Assembly (NCBI GenBank): GCA_903932565.1
Contig: CAIZGQ010000743.1
Coordinates: forward strand, 1-6,225
DNA from: an uncultured Hyphomicrobiales bacterium
GTDB taxonomy: Bacteria; Pseudomonadota; Alphaproteobacteria; Rhizobiales; Beijerinckiaceae
Reading direction: 5' to 3'
Length of the DNA stretch: 6,225 nt
Both the position numbers and the translations under genes were made by a program. The notes beneath the pieces are model-generated. The model was not told where the DNA came from and searched no databases. It was given only the letters and a program-made list of their open reading frames with translations. The stretch's first letter is position 1; the number at the start of each line of letters is the position of its first letter. Shown in pieces: positions 1 through 6,146 of this stretch.

Positions 1-2549
1 ACGAGGTCAACCGCATTGAAGCGGGCTGTCATATCGCCCGTGACAGCGACGACGACGCCCGCCTTGCCGTCCTCCGCCACGCCAATGATGGCGACCACAC
101 CAGATCCGATCGACGCTTTGGCTTCGTCCGCCAGCGACTTCAGGTCCTTCATCTCGACGCCCGAAATGGCCCGCGCATAAAACTTCGTGCCGGCGACCTC
201 GCGCACAGGCTCATCACCAGCGCCCTTGCCGCCACCGCCCATGGCGAGTTTGCGCTTGGCATCGGACAATTCGCGGTCCAGCTTTTTGCGGTCCTCGATA
301 ATGCCAGCAAGGCGCGTCGGCACGTCATCCACGGAGGACTTGAGCAGCCCGGCTGCTTCGCGCAGGCGGCGCGCTTCCGCATTGAGATGATGCCGCGCGC
401 CATCAGCGGTCTTTGCCTCGATGCGACGAACCCCTGCTGCCACGGCACTTTCTGCAACAATGGTGACAAGGCCGATGTCGCCGGTGCGCGACACATGGGT
501 GCCGCCGCAAAGCTCAACCGAAAACGCTTTTGACACGTTGCTGCCGCCAGCCTGTGGTCCCCAAGCATTGGTCCCCATGGTGACGACGCGGACTTCATCG
601 CCGTATTTCTCGCCAAACAAAGCGCGCGCACCCGATTCCATCGCTTCATCAACGCCCATCAGGCGCGTTTCCACGGGCTCATTTTGCAAAATGATCCGAT
701 TGGCAATGTCTTCCACGGTGGCGAGTTCCGCATCGCTGATCGGCTTTTGATGGACAAAGTCAAACCGCAACCGATCGTCAGCAACCATCGAGCCTTTTTG
801 CGCGACGTGATCGCCCAGCACCTGGCGCAAAGCCTCATGCAACAGATGCGTGGCCGAATGGTTGGCGCGAATAGCGCCCCGTCGGGCGTTATCGACAACA
901 AGTTCCAGCGGCGCGCCGAGCTCAAGCACACCTTCCTCGACGCTCACCACGTGCACAAACAGATCACCCAGCTTCTTTTGGGTGTTGGTGACGCGCACGC
1001 GCAAGCCCGCGCCCGCCATTTCGCCGCTATCGCCGACCTGTCCGCCAGATTCCGCATAGAACGGCGTCTGGTTCAGAACGACAAGGCCGGTTTCACCCGC
1101 TTTGATCTCAGCGACTTCGGCTCCCTCGCGCACCAGGGCCGCGACAATGCCTTCAGCCCGCTCGGTGTCGTAGCCCAGAAACTCCGTCGCCCCGGCCTTC
1201 TCCTTGACGCCGAACCAAACGGTTTCAGTCGCCGCTTCGCCGGAGCCTGACCAGGCCTTGCGCGCTTCGGCCTTCTGGCGCGCCATGGCACTGTTGAACC
1301 CATCGAGATCGACCGCAATGCCACGGGGGCGCAGCGCATCCTGCGTCAGATCAAGCGGAAAACCGTAGGTGTCGTAGAGTTTGAACGCGGCCTCCCCGGA
1401 CAATTGCCCGCCGCTCGAAAGGCTGCGTGTCTCGTCGTCCAGAATGCCGAGACCACGCGCGAGGGTCGTGCGAAACCGCGTTTCTTCCGTGCGCAGTGTT
1501 TCTTCAATCATGGTCTGCGCCCGCACCAATTCAGGGTACGCCTGCCCCATTTGGCGCACGAGCGCTGGCACCAGCCGCCACATCAGCGGATCTTTTGCGC
1601 CGAGCAATTGCGCATGGCGCATGGCACGCCGCATGATTCGACGCAGCACGTAGCCGCGGCCCTCATTCGAGGGCAGGACACCATCGGCCACCAGGAACGA
1701 CGAGGCGCGCAGATGGTCGGCGATGACCCGGTGGCTGGCGGCCATGGGACCGCGCTGATCAACGCCCGTTGCCTCGGCAATCGCGCGGATCAGGGCCTGC
1801 ATCAGGTCTGTTTCGTAGTTCGACGTGACCCCCTGCAGGATCGCCGCCATGCGCTCAAGGCCCATGCCGGTGTCAATCGAGGGACGCGGCAGGGCGACGC
1901 GTTCATCTTTCGCGACCTGCTCATATTGCATGAACACGAGGTTCCAGAATTCCAGAAACCTGTCGCCGTCTTCATCCGGGCTGCCAGGGGGGCCGCCTTT
2001 GACGGTCTCGCCCTGGTCGTAAAAAATCTCGGAGCACGGTCCACACGGGCCCGTATCGCCCATGGCCCAGAAATTGTCGGATGTCGGGATGCGGATGATT
2101 CGATCTTCCGAAAACCCTGCAATCTTGCGCCAGAGATCGAAAGCCTCGTCATCGTTGTGGTAGACCGTGACGAGAAGCCGATCTTTCGACAGCCCGAATT
2201 CCTTCGTGATCAGCGTCCACGCCAGTTGGATGGCCTGGGGCTTGAAATAATCCCCAAACGAGAAATTGCCGAGCATCTCGAAAAATGTGTGATGGCGCGC
2301 GGTGTAACCGACGTTGTCGAGATCATTGTGCTTGCCGCCAGCGCGCACACATTTTTGAGCTGACGTGGCGCGCGGAATGGATCGCTTCTCAACGCCCGTA
2401 AAAACATTCTTGAATTGCACCATCCCCGCATTGGTAAACATGAGGGTCGGATCATTGCGCGGCACCAGGGGTGACGAGGGCACGATCTCGTGGCCGTTTT
2501 GCCGGAAGAAGTTCAGGAAGGTCGACCGGATTTCGTTGACGCCGCTCAT
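1..2549 (-). CDS. alaS: Alanyl-tRNA synthetase (AlaRS), 3' end cut by window edge
   Basis: Cytoplasmic class II synthetase that charges tRNA-Ala with alanine and hydrolyses mischarged Ser/Gly-tRNA-Ala. The frame is open without a stop from the ATG at 2549 to base 3, giving 849 codons. Full-length bacterial AlaRS is about 875-890 aa, so roughly 30-40 residues are missing. Visible landmarks are the start MSGVNEIRSTF, the catalytic-domain signature HHTFFEMLGNFSFGDYF (about residues 86-102), GDTGPCGPCSE (164-174), the conserved SNEGRGYVLRRIMRRA block, and the editing-domain zinc ligands H564-x3-H568 and C681-GGT-H685. The first two share E. coli numbering. A Gly-rich linker and the C-Ala domain follow. 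The start matches the family N-terminus, but the Shine-Dalgarno is poor: the nearest AGGA lies 15 nt upstream. A 3-codon ATG...TGA micro-ORF ends just before the start. It lies downstream of recA on the same strand, 500 bp away. Identity is certain; the start is very likely. Confidence 0.97.
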   Translation of the reverse strand, partial: MSGVNEIRSTFLNFFRQNGHEIVPSSPLVPRNDPTLMFTNAGMVQFKNVFTGVEKRSIPRATSAQKCVRAGGKHNDLDNVGYTARHHTFFEMLGNFSFGDYFKPQAIQLAWTLITKEFGLSKDRLLVTVYHNDDEAFDLWRKIAGFSEDRIIRIPTSDNFWAMGDTGPCGPCSEIFYDQGETVKGGPPGSPDEDGDRFLEFWNLVFMQYEQVAKDERVALPRPSIDTGMGLERMAAILQGVTSNYETDLMQALIRAIAEATGVDQRGPMAASHRVIADHLRASSFLVADGVLPSNEGRGYVLRRIMRRAMRHAQLLGAKDPLMWRLVPALVRQMGQAYPELVRAQTMIEETLRTEETRFRTTLARGLGILDDETRSLSSGGQLSGEAAFKLYDTYGFPLDLTQDALRPRGIAVDLDGFNSAMARQKAEARKAWSGSGEAATETVWFGVKEKAGATEFLGYDTERAEGIVAALVREGAEVAEIKAGETGLVVLNQTPFYAESGGQVGDSGEMAGAGLRVRVTNTQKKLGDLFVHVVSVEEGVLELGAPLELVVDNARRGAIRANHSATHLLHEALRQVLGDHVAQKGSMVADDRLRFDFVHQKPISDAELATVEDIANRIILQNEPVETRLMGVDEAMESGARALFGEKYGDEVRVVTMGTNAWGPQAGGSNVSKAFSVELCGGTHVSRTGDIGLVTIVAESAVAAGVRRIEAKTADGARHHLNAEARRLREAAGLLKSSVDDVPTRLAGIIEDRKKLDRELSDAKRKLAMGGGGKGAGDEPVREVAGTKFYARAISGVEMKDLKSLADEAKASIGSGVVAIIGVAEDGKAGVVVAVTGDMTARFNAVDL

Positions 2550-2574
2550 TTCAACAACTCATGATCCTGGTTCT

Positions 2575-2613
2575 GGTCGCCGGAGACCGCAGGGCCATCG
2601 GGACCATGCGACC
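2575..2613 (-). promoter_or_regulatory. Possible alaS leader hairpin
   Basis: Bases 2575-2580 (GGTCGC) and 2608-2613 (GCGACC) are perfect 6-bp inverted repeats. Between them the minus strand can form a small inner stem, GGUC/GGCC with one G-U pair. The hairpin ends 25 nt before the alaS start, in the 5' leader. There is no T-tract next to it, so it is not an obvious attenuator. E. coli AlaRS is known to repress its own gene through a palindrome at its start, but a similar role here is only inference. A 6-bp stem could also occur by chance in GC-rich DNA. Confidence 0.25.
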
Positions 2614-2773
2614 GTCGATCAAGGGGATCTGCGCGTGATATGTGGCAAGCAAAATAGACTTGCGTCCGCAACATCCCCCTTGAGGTACCCACGCTTTCTA
2701 ACGACGCCAGCCCACACTGTCGAGGGATGGCCGTAGAGGCTGTCGGCTCAAGTGCCAGGACGAAAAGGCAAGA

Positions 2774-2871
2774 AGCGGGCCCGGATATGCCGATTGCGGA
2801 GGGGACCAGCCCGCACTAGCACATCATGAAGGACAGCAGCGGCAATGCCGCCCCTCAAATCCGGGCCCGCT
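2774..2871. repeat. 98-bp inverted-repeat element with 13-bp ends
   Basis: The ends are perfect 13-bp inverted repeats: AGCGGGCCCGGAT at 2774-2786 and its complement at 2859-2871. Each contains the palindrome CGGGCCCG. Inside, GAGGGG (2799-2804) pairs with CCCCTC (2851-2856), and GCGGC-AAT-GCCGC forms a hairpin at 2839-2851, which shares base 2851 with that stem. The flanks AAGGCAAGA (2765-2773) and AAGGCTGGA (2872-2880) match at 7 of 9 positions, as an old target-site duplication might. On the minus strand the outer stem is followed by TCTTGCCTTTT, so it could also end recA transcription. Candidate identities are a MITE-like or intergenic palindromic element, a structured small RNA, or a large terminator. 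It does not resemble a 4.5S RNA core, and I could not match it to 6S RNA. Confidence 0.6.
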
Positions 2872-3049
2872 AAGGCTGGAATGCGCCGGGGACTGGGGCG
2901 TGCCGGGCCTCAACAGACCTCAGCCCCGCTTCACCGGCGCAAACAGGAGACTTGGAATATTGTTTCGACCACGACCAGACCGCGCGAGACCGAATAACGT
3001 TCAACATGGGACCCGCACCAACGCGGCCAGTGGTCCTCTATCGGCGCGA

Positions 3050-4138
3050 TTACTCGGGCTCGGCCTCGCTGGTGTCCGCGTCGGACGGATCGATATTGTC
3101 GAGGATACGGTCTGCCAGAAGACCGGCGTTTTCGCGGATCGACTGCTCAATCCGGGCTGCCACATCCGGGTTCGCCTTCAGGAACAGCTTGGCATTCTCG
3201 CGCCCCTGCCCGAGGCGAACCGAGTCATGCGAGAACCAGGCACCAGACTTGTCCACCACACCAGCCTTGACGCCAAGATCAACCAACTCGCCGACCTTGG
3301 AGACACCTTCGCCATACATGATGTCGAATTCGACCTGCTTGAAGGGCGGCGCAACCTTGTTCTTCACAACCTTGACGCGAGTCTGGTTGCCGATGACCTC
3401 TTCACGATCCTTGATCGCGCCGATGCGGCGAATATCAAGACGGACCGAGGCGTAGAATTTCAGCGCATTACCACCGGTCGTTGTCTCCGGCGACCCATAC
3501 ATCACGCCAATCTTCATGCGGATCTGGTTGATGAAGATGACCATGGTGTTCGAGCGCGAAATCGACGCGGTGAGTTTGCGAAGCGCCTGGCTCATCAAGC
3601 GCGCCTGCAGACCCGGCTGCACATCCCCCATTTCGCCTTCGATTTCCGCCCGCGGCGTCAGTGCGGCAACCGAGTCGATCACGAGAACATCAATGGCGCC
3701 CGAGCGCACCAGCGTGTCGGTGATCTCCAGAGCTTGCTCGCCGGTATCGGGCTGCGAAATCAGAAGATCTTCCAAATTCACGCCGAGTTTGCGGGCATAA
3801 ACCGGATCAAGTGCATGTTCGGCATCGACGAACGCACAAACGCCCCCGCGCTTTTGCGCCTCGGCAATCACATGCAATGTCAACGTCGTCTTGCCAGATG
3901 ATTCCGGGCCGTAGATTTCAATGATGCGGCCGCGCGGCAAGCCCCCAACACCCAGCGCGATATCGAGCCCAAGCGACCCGGTCGGCACCGTCTCGATCTC
4001 GACGGCCTTCTGGTTCTTGCCAAGGCGCATGATCGAACCCTTGCCGAAGGCACGTTCAATCTGAGACAGGGCGGCGTCCAACGCCTTGGTCTTGTCCACG
4101 GATGATCCTTCCACAAGGCGAAGATTCGCTTGGCTCAT
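3050..4138 (-). CDS. recA: DNA recombinase RecA
   Basis: ATP-dependent strand-exchange protein for homologous recombination, which also acts as the co-protease triggering LexA self-cleavage in the SOS response. The product is 362 aa against 353 in E. coli. Seen in order: the family-typical N-terminus SVDKTKALDAALSQIERAFG, Walker A GPESSGKTT (77-85), Walker B VLVIDSV (151-157), DNA-binding loop L1 around EGEMGDVQPG (167-176), loop L2 around NQIRMKIGVMYGSPETTTGG (204-223), the GAWFSHDSVRLGQGRENA region (from 299), and an acidic C-terminal tail ending EAEPE. The start is MSQANLRLVE, preceded by AAGGAG with a 6-nt gap. The frame stays open 32 codons further upstream, but that would place the start inside the promoter. 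The gene is intact, with SOS control shown by an upstream LexA box. Confidence 0.99.
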   Translation of the reverse strand: MSQANLRLVEGSSVDKTKALDAALSQIERAFGKGSIMRLGKNQKAVEIETVPTGSLGLDIALGVGGLPRGRIIEIYGPESSGKTTLTLHVIAEAQKRGGVCAFVDAEHALDPVYARKLGVNLEDLLISQPDTGEQALEITDTLVRSGAIDVLVIDSVAALTPRAEIEGEMGDVQPGLQARLMSQALRKLTASISRSNTMVIFINQIRMKIGVMYGSPETTTGGNALKFYASVRLDIRRIGAIKDREEVIGNQTRVKVVKNKVAPPFKQVEFDIMYGEGVSKVGELVDLGVKAGVVDKSGAWFSHDSVRLGQGRENAKLFLKANPDVAARIEQSIRENAGLLADRILDNIDPSDADTSEAEPE

Positions 4139-4144
4139 TGGAGG

Positions 4145-4150
4145 CTCCTT
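4145..4150 (-). promoter_or_regulatory. recA ribosome binding site
   Basis: The minus strand reads AAGGAG followed by 6 nt and then ATG at 4138. This strong Shine-Dalgarno fixes the MSQ start over the in-frame upstream ATG at 4234, which lies in the promoter. Confidence 0.9.
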
Positions 4151-4206
4151 ACTGGCATGGGCACCGTGACGTGTGCAACGGCGGGATCGAGCAATTCGAT
4201 GACCAA

Positions 4207-4234
4207 AGCGTACCGCATTTGTTCTAATCTTCAA
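4207..4234 (-). promoter_or_regulatory. recA promoter (-35/-10)
   Basis: On the minus strand TTGAAG (4234-4229) and TACGCT (4212-4207) are separated by 16 nt and resemble a housekeeping sigma-70 promoter. Transcription would start near 4200, giving a leader of about 60 nt. The -35 directly abuts the LexA box, so bound LexA would block RNA polymerase. The placement is by eye. The LexA box is the stronger part of this assignment. Confidence 0.6.
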
Positions 4235-4249
4235 GTTCTATTTTTGTTC
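4235..4249. promoter_or_regulatory. LexA (SOS) box, GTTC-N7-GTTC
   Basis: The plus strand reads GTTCTATTTTTGTTC, an exact match to the GTTC-N7-GTTC operator bound by LexA in Alphaproteobacteria (GAAC-N7-GAAC on the recA strand). It sits directly upstream of the recA -35 hexamer. A third half-site, GTTC at 4221-4224, lies 10 nt from the box inside the promoter spacer. Confidence 0.92.
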
Positions 4250-4559
4250 TTGTTTCAGATTTCTTGAAAACGTAACGGCAGGCAGCATTAGCGCCCCTCC
4301 CTGACGCACTTTACAGCTCGCCAGGGCCGCACTCCGCGCTGCTGAAGGCAGCTTTGGGGCCGTGGACGGGCGCCACACTGGACCTTTGGTGCGTCACCGG
4401 GTTCGATTTCCCGCATGCCTTAGCTGTGGACAAAGCTGGCACACCGACATCGGCAAATTCCCGGGCGACGATCCAACGTGCTCTGCCCCCGGACCCGCAG
4501 CAGTCATTACAAAGCCAACGTTGCACGCGCCTGCCGCCTAAAGTCTTCTCCGCATTCGA

Positions 4560-4587
4560 TTGTCTAAATATCGGAGTCAGATAAAGT
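4560..4587 (+). promoter_or_regulatory. Possible promoter for the secreted-protein gene
   Basis: TTGTCT (4560-4565) and TAAAGT (4582-4587) are separated by 16 nt. Each matches 4 of 6 consensus sigma-70 positions. The start site would be near 4594, giving a leader of about 48 nt before the ATG at 4642. This is a by-eye assignment in a region with no better candidate. Confidence 0.35.
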
Positions 4588-4629
4588 CGGGGCGTGAAAG
4601 CGCGTCCGGGACGCTGCTTGACGATCTTT

Positions 4630-4633
4630 GGAG
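4630..4633 (+). promoter_or_regulatory. Ribosome binding site choosing the ATG at 4642
   Basis: GGAG lies 8 nt before ATG 4642. The in-frame GTG at 4594 has no comparable site and would put 16 basic/polar residues ahead of an otherwise ideal signal peptide. Confidence 0.7.
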
Positions 4634-4641
4634 CGCCGCGC

Positions 4642-5463
4642 ATGGCAAAACTTCGTACCCTTATAATGGCAGGTGCCGTCCTTGGCCTTGGCTGCCTCGG
4701 CTTTGCTGCGCCCGGTCTCGCGCTGGAAAAGACGGCAAAGGCCTGCACTGAGGAATGGCGCGCCAACAAGGATGCGAACCAGGCAGCGGGAATCAAACTC
4801 AAGGACTTTGTGGATCAGTGCAAAGTCGGCGCTTCGCCTGTGGCAGCTCCGGCCCCAGCCGCTGCGCCTGCCCCTGCCTCTGCGGCGACATCTGCGCCAA
4901 AGCCAGCAGCTGCCGCGCCAGCAGCCGCTGCGACGGCCGCGACCGGAACAAAAACAGCCAAGGCCTGCACGGATGAGTGGCGCGCCAACAAGGCTGCCAA
5001 TCAGGCAGCGGGCATCACGTTGAAGGCCTTTGTGGACCAGTGCAAAGTCGGCAATTCGCCGGTTGCGCCAGCGCCTGCCGCAGCGGCACCTGCTCCCGCC
5101 CCCGCCCCGGCACCAACAGCGGCACCCGCTGCTCCGAAACCTGTGGCGCCAAAGCCGACAGCGGCCGCTCCCGCGCCTGTCGCGCCAAGCCCGGTGGCTC
5201 CAACTCCGGCGGCCCCAGCGCCCCGCGCTGCCGCACCCGCCCCCGCAAGCACAACAGCCACGGGCGCGAATGAATATGCGACCGAAGCGCAAGCCATGGC
5301 CCGCTGCCCGGCAGACACGGTCGTTTGGGCGAACACCAATTCGCACATCTATCACTTCAAGAAGAACCGCAACTACGGCAACACCAAAAGCGGGGCCTAC
5401 ATGTGCGAGAAAGATGCCCTTGCCGGTGGCAATCGTGCGCCGAAAAATGAAGCGCATCCCTAG
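4642..5463 (+). CDS. Secreted Pro/Ala-rich protein with two Cys-pair repeats
   Basis: A 273-aa exported protein of unknown function. Residues 1-27 are a type I signal peptide: positive start MAKLR, hydrophobic core, cleavage likely after GLA-27. No proper lipobox is present. Two 34-residue modules (30-63 and 104-137) are 30/34 identical, each with one pair of cysteines (35/60 and 109/134) framing the pattern EWRANK..NQAAG...FVDQC. They are joined by Pro/Ala-rich linkers (about 64-103 and 138-208), probably unstructured spacers in the cell envelope. The C-terminal domain (about 211-273) holds C222, C255, VVWANTNSHIYHF and NTKSGAYMCEKDA. From memory, similar tails recur in secreted proteins of Hyphomicrobiales. 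The module faintly recalls PsiF-type repeats (Cys...Cys about 25 residues apart), but I would not name it so. The six mature cysteines suggest three disulfides. The gene is transcribed away from recA and ended by its own terminator. The coding region is well supported; the function is not. Confidence 0.88.
   Translation: MAKLRTLIMAGAVLGLGCLGFAAPGLALEKTAKACTEEWRANKDANQAAGIKLKDFVDQCKVGASPVAAPAPAAAPAPASAATSAPKPAAAAPAAAATAATGTKTAKACTDEWRANKAANQAAGITLKAFVDQCKVGNSPVAPAPAAAAPAPAPAPAPTAAPAAPKPVAPKPTAAAPAPVAPSPVAPTPAAPAPRAAAPAPASTTATGANEYATEAQAMARCPADTVVWANTNSHIYHFKKNRNYGNTKSGAYMCEKDALAGGNRAPKNEAHP
4729..4830 (+). repeat. Cys-pair module, copy 1 of an intragenic duplication
   Basis: 34 codons beginning KTAKACTEEW and ending FVDQCKVG. 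The second copy at 4951-5052 is exactly the same length, differs at 4 residues, and starts 222 bp (74 codons) downstream. Both copies run into SPVA plus Pro/Ala sequence, so the duplicated unit probably included part of the linker. Confidence 0.9.
4951..5052 (+). repeat. Cys-pair module, copy 2 of an intragenic duplication
   Basis: 34 codons beginning KTAKACTDEW and ending FVDQCKVG, paired with 4729-4830. Amino-acid changes from copy 1 are E to D, D to A, K to T and D to A. Several third-position differences are also present, so the duplication is not brand new but has been kept under protein-level constraint. Confidence 0.9.
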
Positions 5464-5493
5464 ACATTTGATCGCCTGATATCGCGTTCCATG

Positions 5494-5525
5494 AAAGCCA
5501 CCCGGCAAACCCGGGTGGCTTTTTT
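5494..5525 (+). terminator. Intrinsic terminator after the secreted-protein gene
   Basis: A perfect 12-bp stem, AAAGCCACCCGG (5494-5505) with CCGGGTGGCTTT (5511-5522), has a 5-nt loop CAAAC and six T's at 5520-5525. It begins 30 nt after the stop codon. This is a textbook rho-independent terminator and separates the gene from the DoxX gene downstream. Confidence 0.95.
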
Positions 5526-5621
5526 GCTCGTCGGCAAGGCTCGCGTTCAAAGCCCACTTGCATGTTGGGCTCATGCGCCGCAAAACTGACGCTGCACGGT
5601 GCACATCAGAGACACCGGCAT

Positions 5622-5628
5622 GGAGGAG
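5622..5628 (+). promoter_or_regulatory. Ribosome binding site choosing the GTG at 5637
   Basis: GGAGGAG ends 8 nt before GTG 5637. It supports this start over the in-frame ATG at 5562, which has no such site and whose 25 extra residues (His/Arg-rich) do not look like a DoxX N-terminus. Confidence 0.8.
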
Positions 5629-5636
5629 AAACGCGC

Positions 5637-6131
5637 GTGGCCATCTACTCGGAATCCGATTCGGATTTTCGTCCGAACATTGCTGCCCCTGGCCGCTTTG
5701 TAGAGACTGCTGCCGCCTCAACACTCGCATGGACAATCGTGCGCGTTGCGGCCGGTATCATTCCCATTCCGCACGCCATTCCCAAGCTCTTTTTGGGATT
5801 CGCGCCCAAACTCGCAGCCGGTGTTCTTGGGCCGCTGGGCTTTCCCGAGCCCCTGATGGTCGCCTATGGGCTCGGCGTCCTGGAGCTCATCTTTGGCACG
5901 CTGCTCATTCTTGGCCTTGGCACGCGGATTGCCGCACTCGCCATGGTCGTTCAGTGGACCGTCATCACTGTTTTCGTCGCCATCCCCAAGGGCTGGAGCT
6001 ACGGGTCTCCCGGCGGCGGGGCCGAGTTTCCCTGGATCATGGTCGTGATTTTCTTCGCCATTGTGGTGGCGGGTGCCGGCCCCTGGTCGCTCGACCGCAA
6101 GCTGGGAACGGATCGCTGGCCTTTGAAATAA
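5637..6131 (+). CDS. DoxX-family inner-membrane protein
   Basis: A 164-aa integral membrane protein of the DoxX/DoxD-like family, usual length about 130-170 aa. After a short polar N-terminus (about 1-28), four hydrophobic segments follow: about 29-53 (TLAWTIVRVAAGIIPIPHAI), 73-95 (LMVAYGLGVLELIFGTLLIL), 97-117 (RIAALAMVVQWTVITVFVAI) and 131-150 (FPWIMVVIFFAIVVAGAGPW). The closing motif GAGPWSLDRKLG is typical of the family. Start is GTG 5637 with a strong Shine-Dalgarno GGAGGAG. Family members have been linked to thiosulfate:quinone oxidation in Acidianus (DoxD/DoxA) and to redox stress in mycobacteria, but most are uncharacterised and no substrate can be read from this sequence. It follows the secreted-protein gene by 173 bp across a strong terminator, so it probably has its own promoter, which I could not place. 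TTGCAT at 5557 is a weak -35 candidate. Confidence 0.88.
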   Translation: MAIYSESDSDFRPNIAAPGRFVETAAASTLAWTIVRVAAGIIPIPHAIPKLFLGFAPKLAAGVLGPLGFPEPLMVAYGLGVLELIFGTLLILGLGTRIAALAMVVQWTVITVFVAIPKGWSYGSPGGGAEFPWIMVVIFFAIVVAGAGPWSLDRKLGTDRWPLK

Positions 6132-6146
6132 AAGCCTGGCAAAGCC

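Larger units (their letters stand above)
2550..3049. other. 500-bp recA-alaS intergenic region
   Basis: No convincing gene is seen on either strand. The open plus-strand frames here run on into the antisense of alaS or recA and lack ribosome sites. The region holds a hairpin close to alaS (2575-2613) and a 98-bp inverted-repeat element (2774-2871). Between recA's stop and that element (2872-3049) I see no clear terminator with a T-tract and no strong promoter. An alaS promoter must lie in this gap if alaS is transcribed independently, but I cannot place one with confidence. Confidence 0.6.
4250..4641. other. Intergenic region between recA promoter and secreted-protein gene
   Basis: About 390 bp between divergent genes. 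It is AT-rich at the recA side (4250-4275) and GC-rich after that. No supported gene: a 76-codon plus-strand frame from 4354 starts with TTG and has no ribosome site. A segment around 4391-4420 has a tRNA T-loop-like sequence (GGGTTCGATTT) and can pair its 3' end with 4345-4350, but it does not make a proper tRNA. A weak promoter for the downstream gene lies at 4560-4587. Confidence 0.5.

Noticed and set aside
1404..2363. 319-codon plus-strand open frame antisense to alaS
   Set aside because: It lies wholly within the certain alaS gene, has no ribosome site, and its composition (Arg, His, Ala) is the usual by-product of a GC-rich gene read backwards.
2774..2871. SRP 4.5S RNA or 6S RNA
   Set aside because: The conserved 4.5S core (GGTCAGG ... 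AGCAGCC) is absent, and I could not see the conserved central-bubble sequences of 6S RNA. Only the long closing stem is similar.
2900..3901. 333-codon plus-strand open frame antisense to recA
   Set aside because: It is a shadow of recA. It begins in the intergenic region without a Shine-Dalgarno, and the protein has no recognisable domain.
4139..4234. 32-codon N-terminal extension of RecA from the ATG at 4234
   Set aside because: This start lies inside the -35 hexamer and next to the LexA box. The ATG at 4138 has a strong Shine-Dalgarno and the family-typical N-terminus.
4425..4433. DnaA-box-like TTGTCCACA (minus strand)
   Set aside because: A single near match (8 of 9 to TTATCCACA) without neighbouring boxes or an AT-rich unwinding region. 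Expected by chance.
5551..5573. Inverted repeat AGCCCA ... TGGGCT ahead of the DoxX gene
   Set aside because: A 6-bp stem with a 9-nt loop, no T-tract and no match to a known operator. Too weak to call.
4564..5736. 390-codon minus-strand open frame across the secreted-protein gene
   Set aside because: The Gly/Arg/Cys-rich repetitive sequence is simply the complement of the Pro/Ala codons. It also crosses the terminator and the start of the DoxX gene.
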